5,838 bases of DNA from assembly GCA_023412175.1 (NCBI GenBank), contig JAEYOB010000568.1, forward strand, positions 1 through 5,838. The letters run 5' to 3'. Below, one piece after another: positions 1 through 5,838 of the stretch. The stretch's first letter is position 1. Each line of letters opens with the position of its first letter. This DNA is from Pseudomonadota bacterium (lineage in GTDB: Bacteria > Pseudomonadota > Alphaproteobacteria > Azospirillales > Azospirillaceae). The notes beneath the pieces were generated by a model. The model did no database searches, was not told the DNA's origin, and saw nothing but the letters and a program-made list of their open reading frames with translations. The translations under genes were made by a program, and so were the position numbers.

Positions 1-298
1 TCTCGGGGCCGGGCTTCTCCGGGGCGGGCGGGGGCGGAGGCGGACGCCAGTTCCTGAAGCACGCGACGAAGTTCTGATCCTTGCACTGCTCAGTCAGAAG
101 CTCGTGGGTGTCCGGACCGAGCGCGACTGGGCCGGACGGCGCCAGCGGCATCACCGCCGGCGGCCGGGGCAGCGGCGGTTCCGGCGAATCATCGCCCGGC
201 ACGTCGTCGGCGAACGCCGGTGCGGCGGCCAGCAGCAGGGAAAGGACAAGAAGCGCGCGCACGGGAACCCGTGGTTTCGAAAGGATCCGGGTCGCCAT
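1..298 (-). CDS. Exported proline-rich protein of unknown function (N-terminal part, cut by window edge)
   Basis: I do not recognise this protein. Its 99 visible codons begin at ATG 298-296, the first start after an in-frame TAG at 325-323, and run open to base 1. Residues 1-30 look like a Sec signal peptide: basic residues K8, R10 and R14, a hydrophobic core at about 15-26, and an AFA cleavage site before D31. The mature part is acidic then proline-rich (about 31-62). A less biased patch follows with two cysteines seven residues apart (C72, C80) and an aromatic stretch FRNW at 81-84. A run of six prolines at 86-91 comes next. The product is therefore probably periplasmic or secreted, and the cysteines could form a disulfide. 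It starts 50 bases after the hflX stop on the same strand, so co-transcription is possible. The only Shine-Dalgarno-like GGGAG is rather far upstream (about 15 bases). The gene is real in my judgement because the signal peptide is clear; its function is unknown. Confidence 0.72.
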   Translation of the reverse strand, partial: MATRILSKPRVPVRALLVLSLLLAAAPAFADDVPGDDSPEPPLPRPPAVMPLAPSGPVALGPDTHELLTEQCKDQNFVACFRNWRPPPPPPAPEKPGPE

Positions 299-300
299 TA

Positions 301-319
301 TGGGATCACCCGGCTCCCA
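301..319 (-). other. Small inverted repeat over the ribosome-binding region of the exported protein gene
   Basis: TGGGA at 301-305 and TCCCA at 315-319 form a perfect 5-bp stem with a 9-base loop, just upstream of the start at 298. The stem includes the only GGGAG-like ribosome-binding sequence. It has no T-run after it, so it is not a convincing terminator for hflX. It could simply be a chance pairing in GC-rich DNA. Confidence 0.25.
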
Positions 320-348
320 CCGCTACGGACAAATCCCCGCCCCTGCCC

Positions 349-1716
349 TTACAGCCCGGCGGCGAAGCGCTTTTCGAAGCGGGCGAGATCGGCGGGATCG
401 AGCGCTACGTGCAGGTGCGCCCGCTCCTCGTCGTCGCGGCGCTCCAGCACCTCGCCGCGGTCGTAGAGCCACGCCAACGCGGCGCCGTTGCCCAGTTCGA
501 TCGACAGATCCACCACCTGCCGGCCGAGATTCATGCGATGGTCGAGCAGCGCGTCGAGCGCCTCGATCCCCTGCCCCGTCAGCGCCGACACGCCGACCCG
601 GCGCTGGTCGCGACGGATCTGGGCGGCCAGCGCGGCGCGGTCGGCCTCGTCCAGGCAATCAATCTTGTTAAGCACCTCGACGACACGATCGTCGGTGTCC
701 GGGTCGATGCCGATGTCGCGCAGCACGGACGCCACGTCGTCCCGCTGGGCGTCGGTGTCCGGGTGGGCGATGTCGCGCACGTGCAGGATGATGTCGGCGC
801 CGTCCACCTCCTCGAGCGTGGCGCGGAACGCCTCGACCAGATGGTGCGGCAGGTCGGAGATGAAGCCGACCGTATCGGACAGGATGACCTTCCGGCCGGA
901 CGGCAGCGTCACCTGCCGCATGGTCGGATCCAGCGTCGCGAACAGTAGGTCCTTGGCGAACACGTCGGCGTTGGCCAGCCGGTTGAACAGCGTCGACTTG
1001 CCGGCGTTGGTGTAGCCGACCAGCGCCACCACGGGATAGGGCACCTTGGCGCGCGCCTTGCGGTGCAGACCGCGGGTGCGGCGGACGTCCTCCAGTTCCT
1101 TCTTGATCTTGATGATGCGGTCGCCGATCAGGCGGCGGTCCATTTCAAGCTGCGATTCACCGGGACCACCGAGGAAGCCGAAGCCGCCGCGCTGGCGTTC
1201 CAGGTGGGTCCACGACCGCACAAGCCGGGATTTCTGGTAGGTCAGCGACGCCAGTTCGACCTGCAGTTGGCCCTCGCGGGTGCGGGCGCGGGCGCCGAAA
1301 ATCTCCAGGATCAGGCCGGTCCGGTCGATGACCTTGGCCTTGATGCCCTTTTCCAGGTTGCGCTGCTGTACCGGGCTGAGCGCGTGGTCGAGAACGACCA
1401 GCGCCGCCTCGCTTTCCTCGACGATCTGGGCAAGGTGCTCGACCGTGCCGGAGCCGAGCAGCGTGGAGGGGTGCGGGCGGTTCACGCGGACGCACTCGGC
1501 GTGCACCACCTCCAGTTCGATCGCCCGGGCGAGGCCGACGGCCTCCTCCAGACAAGCCTCGGGTGCACGCGGCGCCTCGTGGGCGTCGCGCAGCACGGGA
1601 TGGACGACGATGGCGCGGCCGGAGCCGCGCGACTCCTGGCCCTCGCCATTGATGGCGCCGCTTGCGGGCGTGCCGTTGACCGGGGTTCCTTTGGATAAGA
1701 CGTTAATCGCTCTCAC
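349..1716 (-). CDS. hflX: GTPase HflX (ribosome-associated/ribosome-splitting factor)
   Basis: A 455-residue TRAFAC-class GTPase. HflX binds the 50S subunit or 70S ribosome in the cytoplasm and, in studied bacteria, splits stalled ribosomes after heat or antibiotic stress. Residues 35-225 are the HflX-specific N-terminal domain, with the glycine-rich family signature [16 protein letters not shown] at 176-191 and a helical linker at about 192-225. The GTPase domain follows: G1 GYTNAGKST at 234-242, G2 around T261 in ATLDPT, G3 DTVGF at 281-285, G4 NKID at 350-353 and G5 SAL at 377-379. Residues 400-455 are the C-terminal domain. All nucleotide-binding motifs look intact. The start is GTG at 1716-1714, 14 bases inside the end of hfq; no earlier in-frame start exists before a TGA at 1761-1759. 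The first 33 residues are low in conservation features (Gly/Ser/Asn-rich). No ATG occurs in frame until codon 192. Order hfq-hflX is the classical one, which supports both calls. Confidence 0.97.
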   Translation of the reverse strand: MRAINVLSKGTPVNGTPASGAINGEGQESRGSGRAIVVHPVLRDAHEAPRAPEACLEEAVGLARAIELEVVHAECVRVNRPHPSTLLGSGTVEHLAQIVEESEAALVVLDHALSPVQQRNLEKGIKAKVIDRTGLILEIFGARARTREGQLQVELASLTYQKSRLVRSWTHLERQRGGFGFLGGPGESQLEMDRRLIGDRIIKIKKELEDVRRTRGLHRKARAKVPYPVVALVGYTNAGKSTLFNRLANADVFAKDLLFATLDPTMRQVTLPSGRKVILSDTVGFISDLPHHLVEAFRATLEEVDGADIILHVRDIAHPDTDAQRDDVASVLRDIGIDPDTDDRVVEVLNKIDCLDEADRAALAAQIRRDQRRVGVSALTGQGIEALDALLDHRMNLGRQVVDLSIELGNGAALAWLYDRGEVLERRDDEERAHLHVALDPADLARFEKRFAAGL

Positions 1717-1951
1717 CTTCCTTGGGCGGTTCGAACAGCTGGACCGGATGTGCCGGCATCACCGTCGAAATCGCGTGTTTGTAGACCAACTGCGAATGTG
1801 CATCCCGCCGCAGCAGTACGGAAAAGTTATCAAACCAAGTGATGATGCCCTGAAGTTTGACGCCATTCACCAGGAAGACGGTTACGGGAGTCTTGTTCTT
1901 TCGGACGTGATTAAGAAAGACGTCCTGCACGTTCTGGCTTTTTTCAGACAT
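1703..1951 (-). CDS. hfq: RNA chaperone Hfq
   Basis: An 82-residue Sm-like protein that assembles as a hexameric ring and promotes pairing of small RNAs with mRNAs. The Sm1 region spans about residues 9-50, with QDVFLN at 9-14 and LVNGVKLQG at 27-35. The Sm2 signature YKHAIST is at 57-63. By alignment with E. coli Hfq (offset of one), the proximal RNA-binding residues are present as Q9, K58 and H59. The rim is basic (R17, K18, K20). The distal-face tyrosine (E. coli Y25) is F26 and the proximal Q41 equivalent is N42, both mild changes. The C-terminal tail is only about ten residues and acidic, unlike the long disordered tail of enterobacteria but normal for alphaproteobacteria. The start is ATG 1951-1949 with a purine-rich AAAGAAGGGGG at 1971-1961 upstream. 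In alphaproteobacteria such as Azorhizobium, Hfq (NrfA) also affects nitrogen-fixation gene expression, which fits the ntrYX neighbourhood. Confidence 0.98.
   Translation of the reverse strand: MSEKSQNVQDVFLNHVRKNKTPVTVFLVNGVKLQGIITWFDNFSVLLRRDAHSQLVYKHAISTVMPAHPVQLFEPPKEGESD
1714..1723 (-). promoter_or_regulatory. hflX ribosome-binding site and GTG start inside hfq
   Basis: On the coding strand AAGGA lies at 1723-1719 and the GTG start at 1716-1714, leaving only two bases between them, closer than the usual 5-9. The whole element sits within the last hfq codons (Lys-Glu-Gly-Glu). Because the spacing is poor, hflX is probably translated partly by coupling to hfq, whose TAA (1705-1703) lies just downstream of the hflX start. 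An ATT at 1707-1705 would have better spacing but is a very rare start codon. Confidence 0.45.
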
Positions 1952-2020
1952 GTTGTTGTGCCCCCTTCTTTGATGCTTATTGGGGCCCGACTGGAGCCCG
2001 CTCCCTGCAATGTATTGTGT
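1952..2020 (-). promoter_or_regulatory. hfq leader with possible Hfq autoregulation motifs and small hairpins
   Basis: These 69 bases separate the HAD gene stop from hfq. On the coding strand AAGAAG (1970-1965, within the ribosome-binding stretch) and AACAAC (1957-1952, directly before the ATG) both fit the A-R-N triplet pattern bound by the distal face of Hfq. Upstream, GGAGC/GCTCC at 1993-1997 and 2000-2004 can pair locally. GCCC/GGGC at 1996-1999 and 1983-1986 can pair in an overlapping alternative. There is no T-run, so this is not an intrinsic terminator. Autorepression of hfq translation at the ribosome-binding site is known in E. coli; its presence here is inference. Confidence 0.35.
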
Positions 2021-2734
2021 TCAGTTCGCCACACCCGTCCCATTCGGAGCTTGCACGGATATGGTATCACCGATGCCGCGCACCAAGCCACACAGCGCGT
2101 GGCAGGTGTCATACCGGTGCGTCGGCGGGAAGCGGCCAAACCCCTCCCCTTCCGCGTCTCCCACGAGAATCGGCACGAGGCCCGCTGCGTGGGCGCACTC
2201 CATGTCGATGTCGGTGTCGCCGATGAACCACACCTTGTGCGACGGCGCAATCCCCGATGGCGCAAGGGCCATGTGCACCGGGGCGCAGTGCGGCTTGTCG
2301 GCCTCGGCGTCCTGGGCGCCGACGAGCCGCCCGAAGAAATGCGTCCAGCCCAGCGCCTCCGCCTCGGCGCGCAGGAAGCGGCCGGTCTTGTTGGACACCA
2401 CCGCCTGGTACACGCCGCGTGCGGCAAAGGTTTCCAGCAGCACCTGCGCGCCCCGAATCGGGCGCAGGTGCTCCAGATGGTGCGCCTCGAAGTAGGCGTA
2501 GAACTGGTCGCGGGCCTCGGTCCAGCGCTCGCCGAAGAGGCGCGGGAAGCTGTCGCGCAGCGACTGCTTGATGCGCTCGCGCGCCTCCTCCTCGGTCCAG
2601 GGCCGCCGGCCATGGGCGACGAGGGCGTGGTTGAGCGCGGCGCGGATGGTGCCCCAGTTGTCGACCAGGGTGTTGTCCCAGTCGTAGAGCACCGCGTGCG
2701 GCAGCGACAGGGAATCGGTTCGGGGTGAAGTCAC
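2021..2734 (-). CDS. HAD-superfamily hydrolase, phosphoglycolate-phosphatase-like
   Basis: A 237-residue cytoplasmic phosphatase of the haloacid dehalogenase superfamily (subfamily IA type, with a helical cap). Motif I is DWDNT at 18-22, giving nucleophile D18 and general acid/base D20. The cap spans about residues 28-92. Motif II is S114 in VVSNK, motif III K147 in DKP, and motif IV GDTDID at 172-177 (D173, D177 for Mg2+). All catalytic residues are present, so it should be active; the natural substrate cannot be read from the sequence. Phosphoglycolate is one family substrate. The C-terminus carries a tail beyond the core (about 195-237) with C211 and C215. The GTG start at 2734-2732 overlaps the TGA of the aminotransferase gene as GTGA. 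GGAGAG lies just upstream, so translation is probably coupled. The neighbour suggests a role near amino-acid metabolism, but this is only context. Confidence 0.9.
   Translation of the reverse strand: MTSPRTDSLSLPHAVLYDWDNTLVDNWGTIRAALNHALVAHGRRPWTEEEARERIKQSLRDSFPRLFGERWTEARDQFYAYFEAHHLEHLRPIRGAQVLLETFAARGVYQAVVSNKTGRFLRAEAEALGWTHFFGRLVGAQDAEADKPHCAPVHMALAPSGIAPSHKVWFIGDTDIDMECAHAAGLVPILVGDAEGEGFGRFPPTHRYDTCHALCGLVRGIGDTISVQAPNGTGVAN
2027..2042 (-). promoter_or_regulatory. Candidate sigma-54 (-24/-12) promoter for hfq
   Basis: Coding-strand TGGGACGGGTGTGGCG at 2042-2027 has GG and GC exactly ten bases apart. It matches the sigma-54 consensus TGGCAC-N5-TTGCW at most fixed positions; the mismatches are C4, the second T of TTGC and the final W. 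Transcription would start near 2017, giving an hfq leader of about 66 bases. It lies inside the last codons of the HAD gene (Asn-Gly-Thr-Gly-Val-Ala), so coding constraint and GC richness could produce it by chance. I see no good sigma-70 element in the same region. Confidence 0.25.
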
Positions 2735-3591
2735 GCGGCTCTCCGCAACACGTCGTCGATGTAGGCCCGGCGCAGGTCGAGCGTGACCGGGCCCGGCTTT
2801 CCACCGCCCACCGCGCGGCCGTCGATGCGGGTCACCGGCAGGGCGAATGTGCCGGCCGACGACAGGAACGCTTCACGCGCCGCCAGCGCCTCTTCGACGG
2901 TGAAGGAGCGTTCCTCGACCGGCAGCCCGATCTCGCCCGCCAGCCGGAGCAGCGTCAGACGGGTGACGCCGTTGAGGATCTTCGGACTCGGCTCGCGGGT
3001 GACCAGCGTGCCCGCCGCGGTGACGATCCAGGAGTTGGAGGAGCAGCCCTCGGTCACCGAGCCGTCCGAATCGATCATCCACGCCTCGTAGGCGCCGGCT
3101 TCAGCCGCTTGCTGCTTGCCCAGCACCTGCGCCAGCAGGCCGGTGGTCTTGATGTCGCGCCGCCCCCAGCGGATGTCGGGGATGGTAATGACCGGTACGC
3201 CGTTTTCCAACTGCCCCGGCTGGGTCCAGTTCTGCACGCGCCGCGTGGTGATCACCAGAGCCGAGGGGCGCGGCGACGGGAACCGGAAGTCGCGCGGCGC
3301 CACCCCGCGACTCACCTGCATGTAGACGCTGCCGTTGTGCATCCCGTTGCGCCGCACCAGTTCGCGGACGATGCGCTCCAGCACCCGCCGGCCCACCGGC
3401 CAGGGAATGCTCAGCGCGTCGAGGCTGCGGCCCAACCGGTCCAGGTGGCCGTCCATGTCGGCGAAGCAGCCGTCCAGGACGGTGACGACCTCGTACACTC
3501 CATCGGCGAACTGGTAGCCGCGGTCCTCGACATGGACAGCGGCGCGGTCATGGGGCACATAGCGGCCGTTGACATAAGCCCATCGAGCCAT
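2731..3591 (-). CDS. dat: D-amino-acid aminotransferase (PLP fold type IV)
   Basis: A 286-residue class IV (branched-chain/D-amino-acid type) aminotransferase. It moves the amino group between D-amino acids such as D-alanine and 2-oxoglutarate, giving D-glutamate and pyruvate; both D-amino acids feed peptidoglycan. Counting from ATG 3591-3589, the family's DRGYQFADGVYEV is at 23-35. The PLP-binding lysine is K148 in RWGRRDIK, which matches the RW..CDIK context of the Bacillus enzyme. The cofactor-contacting glutamate is E181 in TEGCSSN. Length equals the family norm (about 280-290). A TTG at 3648-3646 would add 19 residues with no family match, so I prefer the ATG, where ARWAYVNGRYVPH begins as in homologues. 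Its ribosome-binding site is weak (AAGAA at 3605-3601). Class IV enzymes are hard to separate by eye, so a branched-chain aminotransferase or aminodeoxychorismate lyase is a less likely alternative. Next gene (HAD phosphatase) is coupled through GTGA. Confidence 0.9.
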   Translation of the reverse strand: MARWAYVNGRYVPHDRAAVHVEDRGYQFADGVYEVVTVLDGCFADMDGHLDRLGRSLDALSIPWPVGRRVLERIVRELVRRNGMHNGSVYMQVSRGVAPRDFRFPSPRPSALVITTRRVQNWTQPGQLENGVPVITIPDIRWGRRDIKTTGLLAQVLGKQQAAEAGAYEAWMIDSDGSVTEGCSSNSWIVTAAGTLVTREPSPKILNGVTRLTLLRLAGEIGLPVEERSFTVEEALAAREAFLSSAGTFALPVTRIDGRAVGGGKPGPVTLDLRRAYIDDVLRRAA

Positions 3592-3661
3592 TGCTTCTGG
3601 TTCTTCGTTCGTTTGACCCGGGGATGAAAAAGTAACGCGCCTCAACAATCCGTGCGCTCAA

Positions 3662-3678
3662 TCGGCGCAGATCGCCGA
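3662..3678 (-). other. Hairpin after ntrX (weak terminator candidate)
   Basis: TCGGCG at 3662-3667 and CGCCGA at 3673-3678 form a perfect 6-bp GC-rich stem with a 5-base loop, about 50 bases past the ntrX stop. No T-run follows directly on the coding strand. The nearest T-rich stretch (TTACTTTTTC, 3635-3626) is some 27 bases further on. It may attenuate transcription or protect the ntrYX mRNA end, but it does not meet the usual intrinsic-terminator pattern. Confidence 0.3.
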
Positions 3679-3683
3679 CGTTA

Positions 3684-3707
3684 GCACCAAGATGCGGTCG
3701 CACCAAG
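3684..3707. repeat. 8-bp direct repeat in the ntrX-dat gap
   Basis: GCACCAAG occurs at 3684-3691 and again at 3700-3707, 16 bases apart start to start, in the 135-base gap upstream of dat. Such tandem half-sites can be operator sequences, but 16 bases is not an integer number of helical turns. I cannot name a regulator. A poor sigma-70-like pair on the coding strand (TTGGTG at 3705-3700, TAACGT at 3682-3677, 17-base spacer) overlaps it; too weak to call separately. Confidence 0.35.
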
Positions 3708-3726
3708 GGGCTGAGAGCGACGCCCG

Positions 3727-5127
3727 TCAATCGATGAAGGCCTTCCCCTTCTCGTTGCCGTGCACGCCCAGGCTCTTGAGCTTGCGGTGCAGGGCCGAGC
3801 GCTCCATGCCGACGAAGGCGGCAGTGCGCGAGATGTTGCCGCCGAACCGCGTCACCTGCGCCAGCAGGTACTCGCGCTCGAACACCTCCCGCGCCTCGCG
3901 CAGCGGCAGGCCCATGATCTCCCCGCCCTTGTCCCACTTCAGCACGGTCGGCGTGATGGCGCCGATTTCCGGCGGCAGCATGTCGGCGCGGATCGGCTCC
4001 TTATGGTCGCCCTGGGCCATGATCAGCAGCCAGTCCACCACGTTGCGCAACTGGCGCACGTTGCCGGGCCAGTCGTAGGCCTGGAGCGCCGCCATGGCAT
4101 CCTCGCCGAACTCGCGCGATGGCAGGCCGGCGGCCTCGCCGGAGCGCTGCATGAAGTGCTTGGCCAGCATCGGGATGTCCTCGCGCCGCTCGGTCAGCGA
4201 GGGCACGCGGATCGGCACCACGGCGAGGCGGTAGAACAGGTCCTGGCGGAACCGGCCGTTCTCGATCTCGGCCTGGAGGTCGCGGTTGGAGGTGGCAATG
4301 ACGCGCACGTCCACCTCGACCCGCTGGCCGCCGCCGACACGCTCGAAGGTCTGCTCCTGGAGCGCGCGGACGATCTTGCCCTGGGTCTCCAACGGCATGT
4401 CGGCCACCTCGTCGAGCAGCAGGGTGCCGCCGTGCGCCTGCTCGAAGGTGCCGATCTTGCGGCCGTGCCCGTCAACGCCGGCCTCTGTGCCGAACAGCTC
4501 GATCTCCAGCCGGTCGGGGCGCATGGTGGCGCAGTTCAGCCCAACGAACGGCCCGGTATTGCGGCGCGAACGCTGGTGGAGCTGGCGCGCCACCACCTCC
4601 TTGCCGGAGCCGGCCGGGCCGGTGATCAGCACGCGGCTGCCGGTGGGGGCCACCTTCTCGATCGACTGGCGCACCTGGGTGACGGCGGCGGAGCGGCCGA
4701 TCAGCTCGACCTCGCCGCCGGCGCGCAGCCGCAGCTCCTCGTTCTCGCGGCGCAGCCGGGCCGCCTCTATGGCCCGCTCGACCATCAGCAGCAGGCGGTC
4801 GGCCTTGAACGGCTTCTCGATGAAGTCGTAGGCGCCGATCTTGATGGCGCTGACCGCGGTCTCGATGGTCCCGTGTCCGGAGATCATGATCACCGGCAGG
4901 TTGGGATGGTCGCGCATGAGCTGTTCGAGGATCTGCAACCCGTCGAGCCGGCTGCCCTGCAGCCAGATGTCGAGGATCACCAGGTTCGGCCGGCGCGCCG
5001 CGACCTGGGTGAACGCCTGGTCGGCGTCCGCCGCCTCGCGGGTCTTGATCCCCTCGTCGTTCAGGATGCCCGCGATGAGCATCCGGATGTCCGACTCGTC
5101 ATCGACGATCAGAATGTCATGAGCCAT
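3727..5127 (-). CDS. ntrX: Response regulator NtrX, NtrC family, AAA+ type
   Basis: A 466-residue DNA-binding regulator, partner of the NtrY kinase, involved in nitrogen and redox/envelope responses in alphaproteobacteria. The receiver (about 3-118) has the acidic pocket D9/D10, phospho-acceptor D53, S83 and K105. The stretch [12 protein letters not shown] at 53-64 is a hallmark of NtrX rather than NtrC. The AAA+ domain (about 141-370) has Walker A GPAGSGKE at 170-177, Walker B LLLDEVAD at 236-243 and WPGNVRQL at 353-360. The sigma-54-contacting GAFTGA loop is not there: after ELFG (210-213) the sequence reads [12 protein letters not shown] Fis-type helix-turn-helix is at about 429-454 ([20 protein letters not shown]). 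The start is ATG 5127-5125, giving [11 protein letters not shown] as expected, with AGAGG about 11 bases upstream. It overlaps the ntrY end by 11 bases, so the pair is co-translated. ATPase motifs are intact, so it may oligomerise, but activation of sigma-54 polymerase is doubtful. Confidence 0.97.
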   Translation of the reverse strand: MAHDILIVDDESDIRMLIAGILNDEGIKTREAADADQAFTQVAARRPNLVILDIWLQGSRLDGLQILEQLMRDHPNLPVIMISGHGTIETAVSAIKIGAYDFIEKPFKADRLLLMVERAIEAARLRRENEELRLRAGGEVELIGRSAAVTQVRQSIEKVAPTGSRVLITGPAGSGKEVVARQLHQRSRRNTGPFVGLNCATMRPDRLEIELFGTEAGVDGHGRKIGTFEQAHGGTLLLDEVADMPLETQGKIVRALQEQTFERVGGGQRVEVDVRVIATSNRDLQAEIENGRFRQDLFYRLAVVPIRVPSLTERREDIPMLAKHFMQRSGEAAGLPSREFGEDAMAALQAYDWPGNVRQLRNVVDWLLIMAQGDHKEPIRADMLPPEIGAITPTVLKWDKGGEIMGLPLREAREVFEREYLLAQVTRFGGNISRTAAFVGMERSALHRKLKSLGVHGNEKGKAFID

Positions 5128-5838
5128 TGGCTGCCCGCCTCTGTTCTCCGCCGGTCTGCGCCGGCCTCTCCTCCGCGGCTACGGGTTCCGCAGCCGCCAT
5201 GTTGCGTGGGATGACCAGGGCGACCCGGGCGCCGCCGCCCGGCCGGTCGTCGAGCGTCAGCTCGCCGCCATGGTCCTCCATGATCTTCTTGACGATCGCC
5301 AGCCCCAGGCCGGTCCCCTTGGTACGGGTGGTGACGTAGGGTTCGGTCAGGCGGTGGCGCTCGTCCTGGGGGAGCCCCTTGCCGTTGTCCTCGACGATCA
5401 TCGCGACCCGTTCCGCATCGGCCTCGATGCGCATGCCGATGTGGCCGGGCGGCAGTTCGGCGCCGTCAGCCGGCGGGGGGCGCCCCTCGATGGCGTCCAC
5501 GGCGTTCTGCAGCAGGTTGGTCAGCGCCTGCGAGATCTGCCGGGAGTCGCACGCCACGGTGAGCGGACCGGGCGGCAGCGCGACATCGAACTTCACCTTG
5601 CCGGCGTGTGCGCTGGTCTGCAGGAACACCGCCTGACGGGCGAGGTCGTTGACGTTGACGGGCTTCATCACCGGCTGCGGCATGCGCGCGAAGGCCGAGA
5701 ACTCGTCCACCATGCGGCGGATGTCGTCCACCTGCCGGACGATGGTGTCCGTGCACATGGTGAACACCTCCGTGTCCTCCGGCGTGATCTGCTTCAGATA
5801 CTTGCGGCGCAGCCGCTCGGCCGAGAGCTGGATGGGGG
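5117..5838 (-). CDS. ntrY: Sensor histidine kinase NtrY (C-terminal part, cut by window edge)
   Basis: The last 239 residues of the membrane-bound kinase that phosphorylates NtrX. The visible part opens with [14 protein letters not shown], which in NtrY follows the H-box (HEIKNPLT), so the phospho-acceptor histidine lies only a few codons beyond the right edge. The second dimerisation helix follows (about 24-52). The HATPase domain (about 60-210) is complete: N-box [16 protein letters not shown] at 103-118 with N111, G1 box EDNGKGLP at 149-156, F-box EPYVTTR at 165-171 and G2 box GTGLGLA at 174-180. A non-conserved Ala/Glu-rich tail of about 28 residues ends at TGA 5119-5117, beyond the ntrX start. 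The N-terminal transmembrane, HAMP and PAS regions expected of NtrY (over 700 residues in total) are outside the window. No internal start is proposed; the frame is open to the edge, so GTG at 5767 is not the true start. Kinase function appears intact. Confidence 0.96.
   Translation of the reverse strand, partial: PIQLSAERLRRKYLKQITPEDTEVFTMCTDTIVRQVDDIRRMVDEFSAFARMPQPVMKPVNVNDLARQAVFLQTSAHAGKVKFDVALPPGPLTVACDSRQISQALTNLLQNAVDAIEGRPPPADGAELPPGHIGMRIEADAERVAMIVEDNGKGLPQDERHRLTEPYVTTRTKGTGLGLAIVKKIMEDHGGELTLDDRPGGGARVALVIPRNMAAAEPVAAEERPAQTGGEQRRAANGS

Noticed and set aside
81..948. Plus-strand open frames opposite the exported-protein gene and the hflX 3' end
   Set aside because: Their translations are Arg/Ala/Pro-rich and lack motifs, while the minus strand carries a signal peptide and the HflX C-terminus.
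1280..2728. Plus-strand open frame of 482 codons across hflX, hfq and the HAD gene
   Set aside because: It runs antisense through three well-supported genes and their gaps, with low-complexity Arg/Ala-rich composition; a shadow frame.
2725..3627. Plus-strand open frame of 300 codons opposite dat
   Set aside because: Antisense to the aminotransferase, with no recognisable motif; the minus-strand gene has its PLP lysine and family signatures.
3592..3648. TTG start at 3648 for the aminotransferase, adding 19 residues
   Set aside because: The family N-terminus begins at the ATG at 3591 and the extra residues have no family match. A TTG start is also rarer.
3626..3678. Intrinsic terminator after ntrX
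   Set aside because: The hairpin at 3662-3678 and the T-rich run at about 3635-3626 are separated by about 27 bases, so they do not form the required stem followed directly by a U-tract.
3760..5214. Long open frame (484 codons) on the plus strand opposite ntrX
   Set aside because: It lies antisense to a clear NtrX with all domain motifs and is explained by high GC depleting stops in the complementary frame. Its translation is His/Leu/Ala/Gly-rich without a recognisable domain.
1..5838. A new defence, mobile or CRISPR-type system
   Set aside because: I saw no spaced repeats, transposase or integrase, toxin-antitoxin pair, tRNA or attachment-site duplication. All genes but one belong to common housekeeping or regulatory families in a typical alphaproteobacterial order.

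Overview
The window is an ordinary-looking, high-GC chromosomal block in which every supported gene lies on the minus strand, so transcription runs from the right end (5838) to the left end (1). The gene content and high GC point to an alphaproteobacterium, most likely in or near the Rhodospirillales/Azospirillum group. The key signs are an NtrY-NtrX two-component pair, a short alphaproteobacterial-type Hfq of 82 residues, HflX, and a D-amino-acid aminotransferase between them. The lineage is an inference from gene family and order, not from a search.

In transcription order the layout is as follows. (1) The C-terminal part of the histidine kinase NtrY (5838-5117) is cut by the window edge just after its phospho-acceptor histidine. 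(2) Complete ntrX (5127-3727) overlaps ntrY by 11 bases. (3) A 135-base gap (3726-3592) holds a small hairpin and an 8-bp direct repeat. (4) A D-amino-acid aminotransferase (3591-2731) is followed by (5) a HAD-family phosphatase (2734-2021), joined to it by a 4-base GTGA overlap. (6) A 69-base leader (2020-1952) precedes (7) hfq (1951-1703). (8) hflX (1716-349) overlaps the hfq end by 14 bases and starts with GTG. (9) The N-terminal 99 codons of an unrecognised exported, proline-rich protein (298-1) run off the left edge.

The genes form a tightly packed row. ntrYX is a nitrogen/redox-linked signalling module. The aminotransferase and HAD phosphatase form a translationally coupled metabolic pair. 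hfq-hflX is a conserved post-transcriptional/ribosome-rescue pair. The two places where a promoter could fit are the ntrX-dat gap and the end of the HAD gene plus the hfq leader. At the second, a fair match to a sigma-54 (-24/-12) element ends about 66 bases before the hfq start codon.

I found no RNA genes, CRISPR array, insertion sequence, phage gene or clear intrinsic terminator, and no sign of a new defence or mobile system. The observations worth a second look are modest: NtrX without a GAFTGA loop, the sigma-54-like site and A-rich Hfq-type motifs before hfq, the direct repeat before dat, the unidentified exported protein after hflX, and the unusual hflX start.
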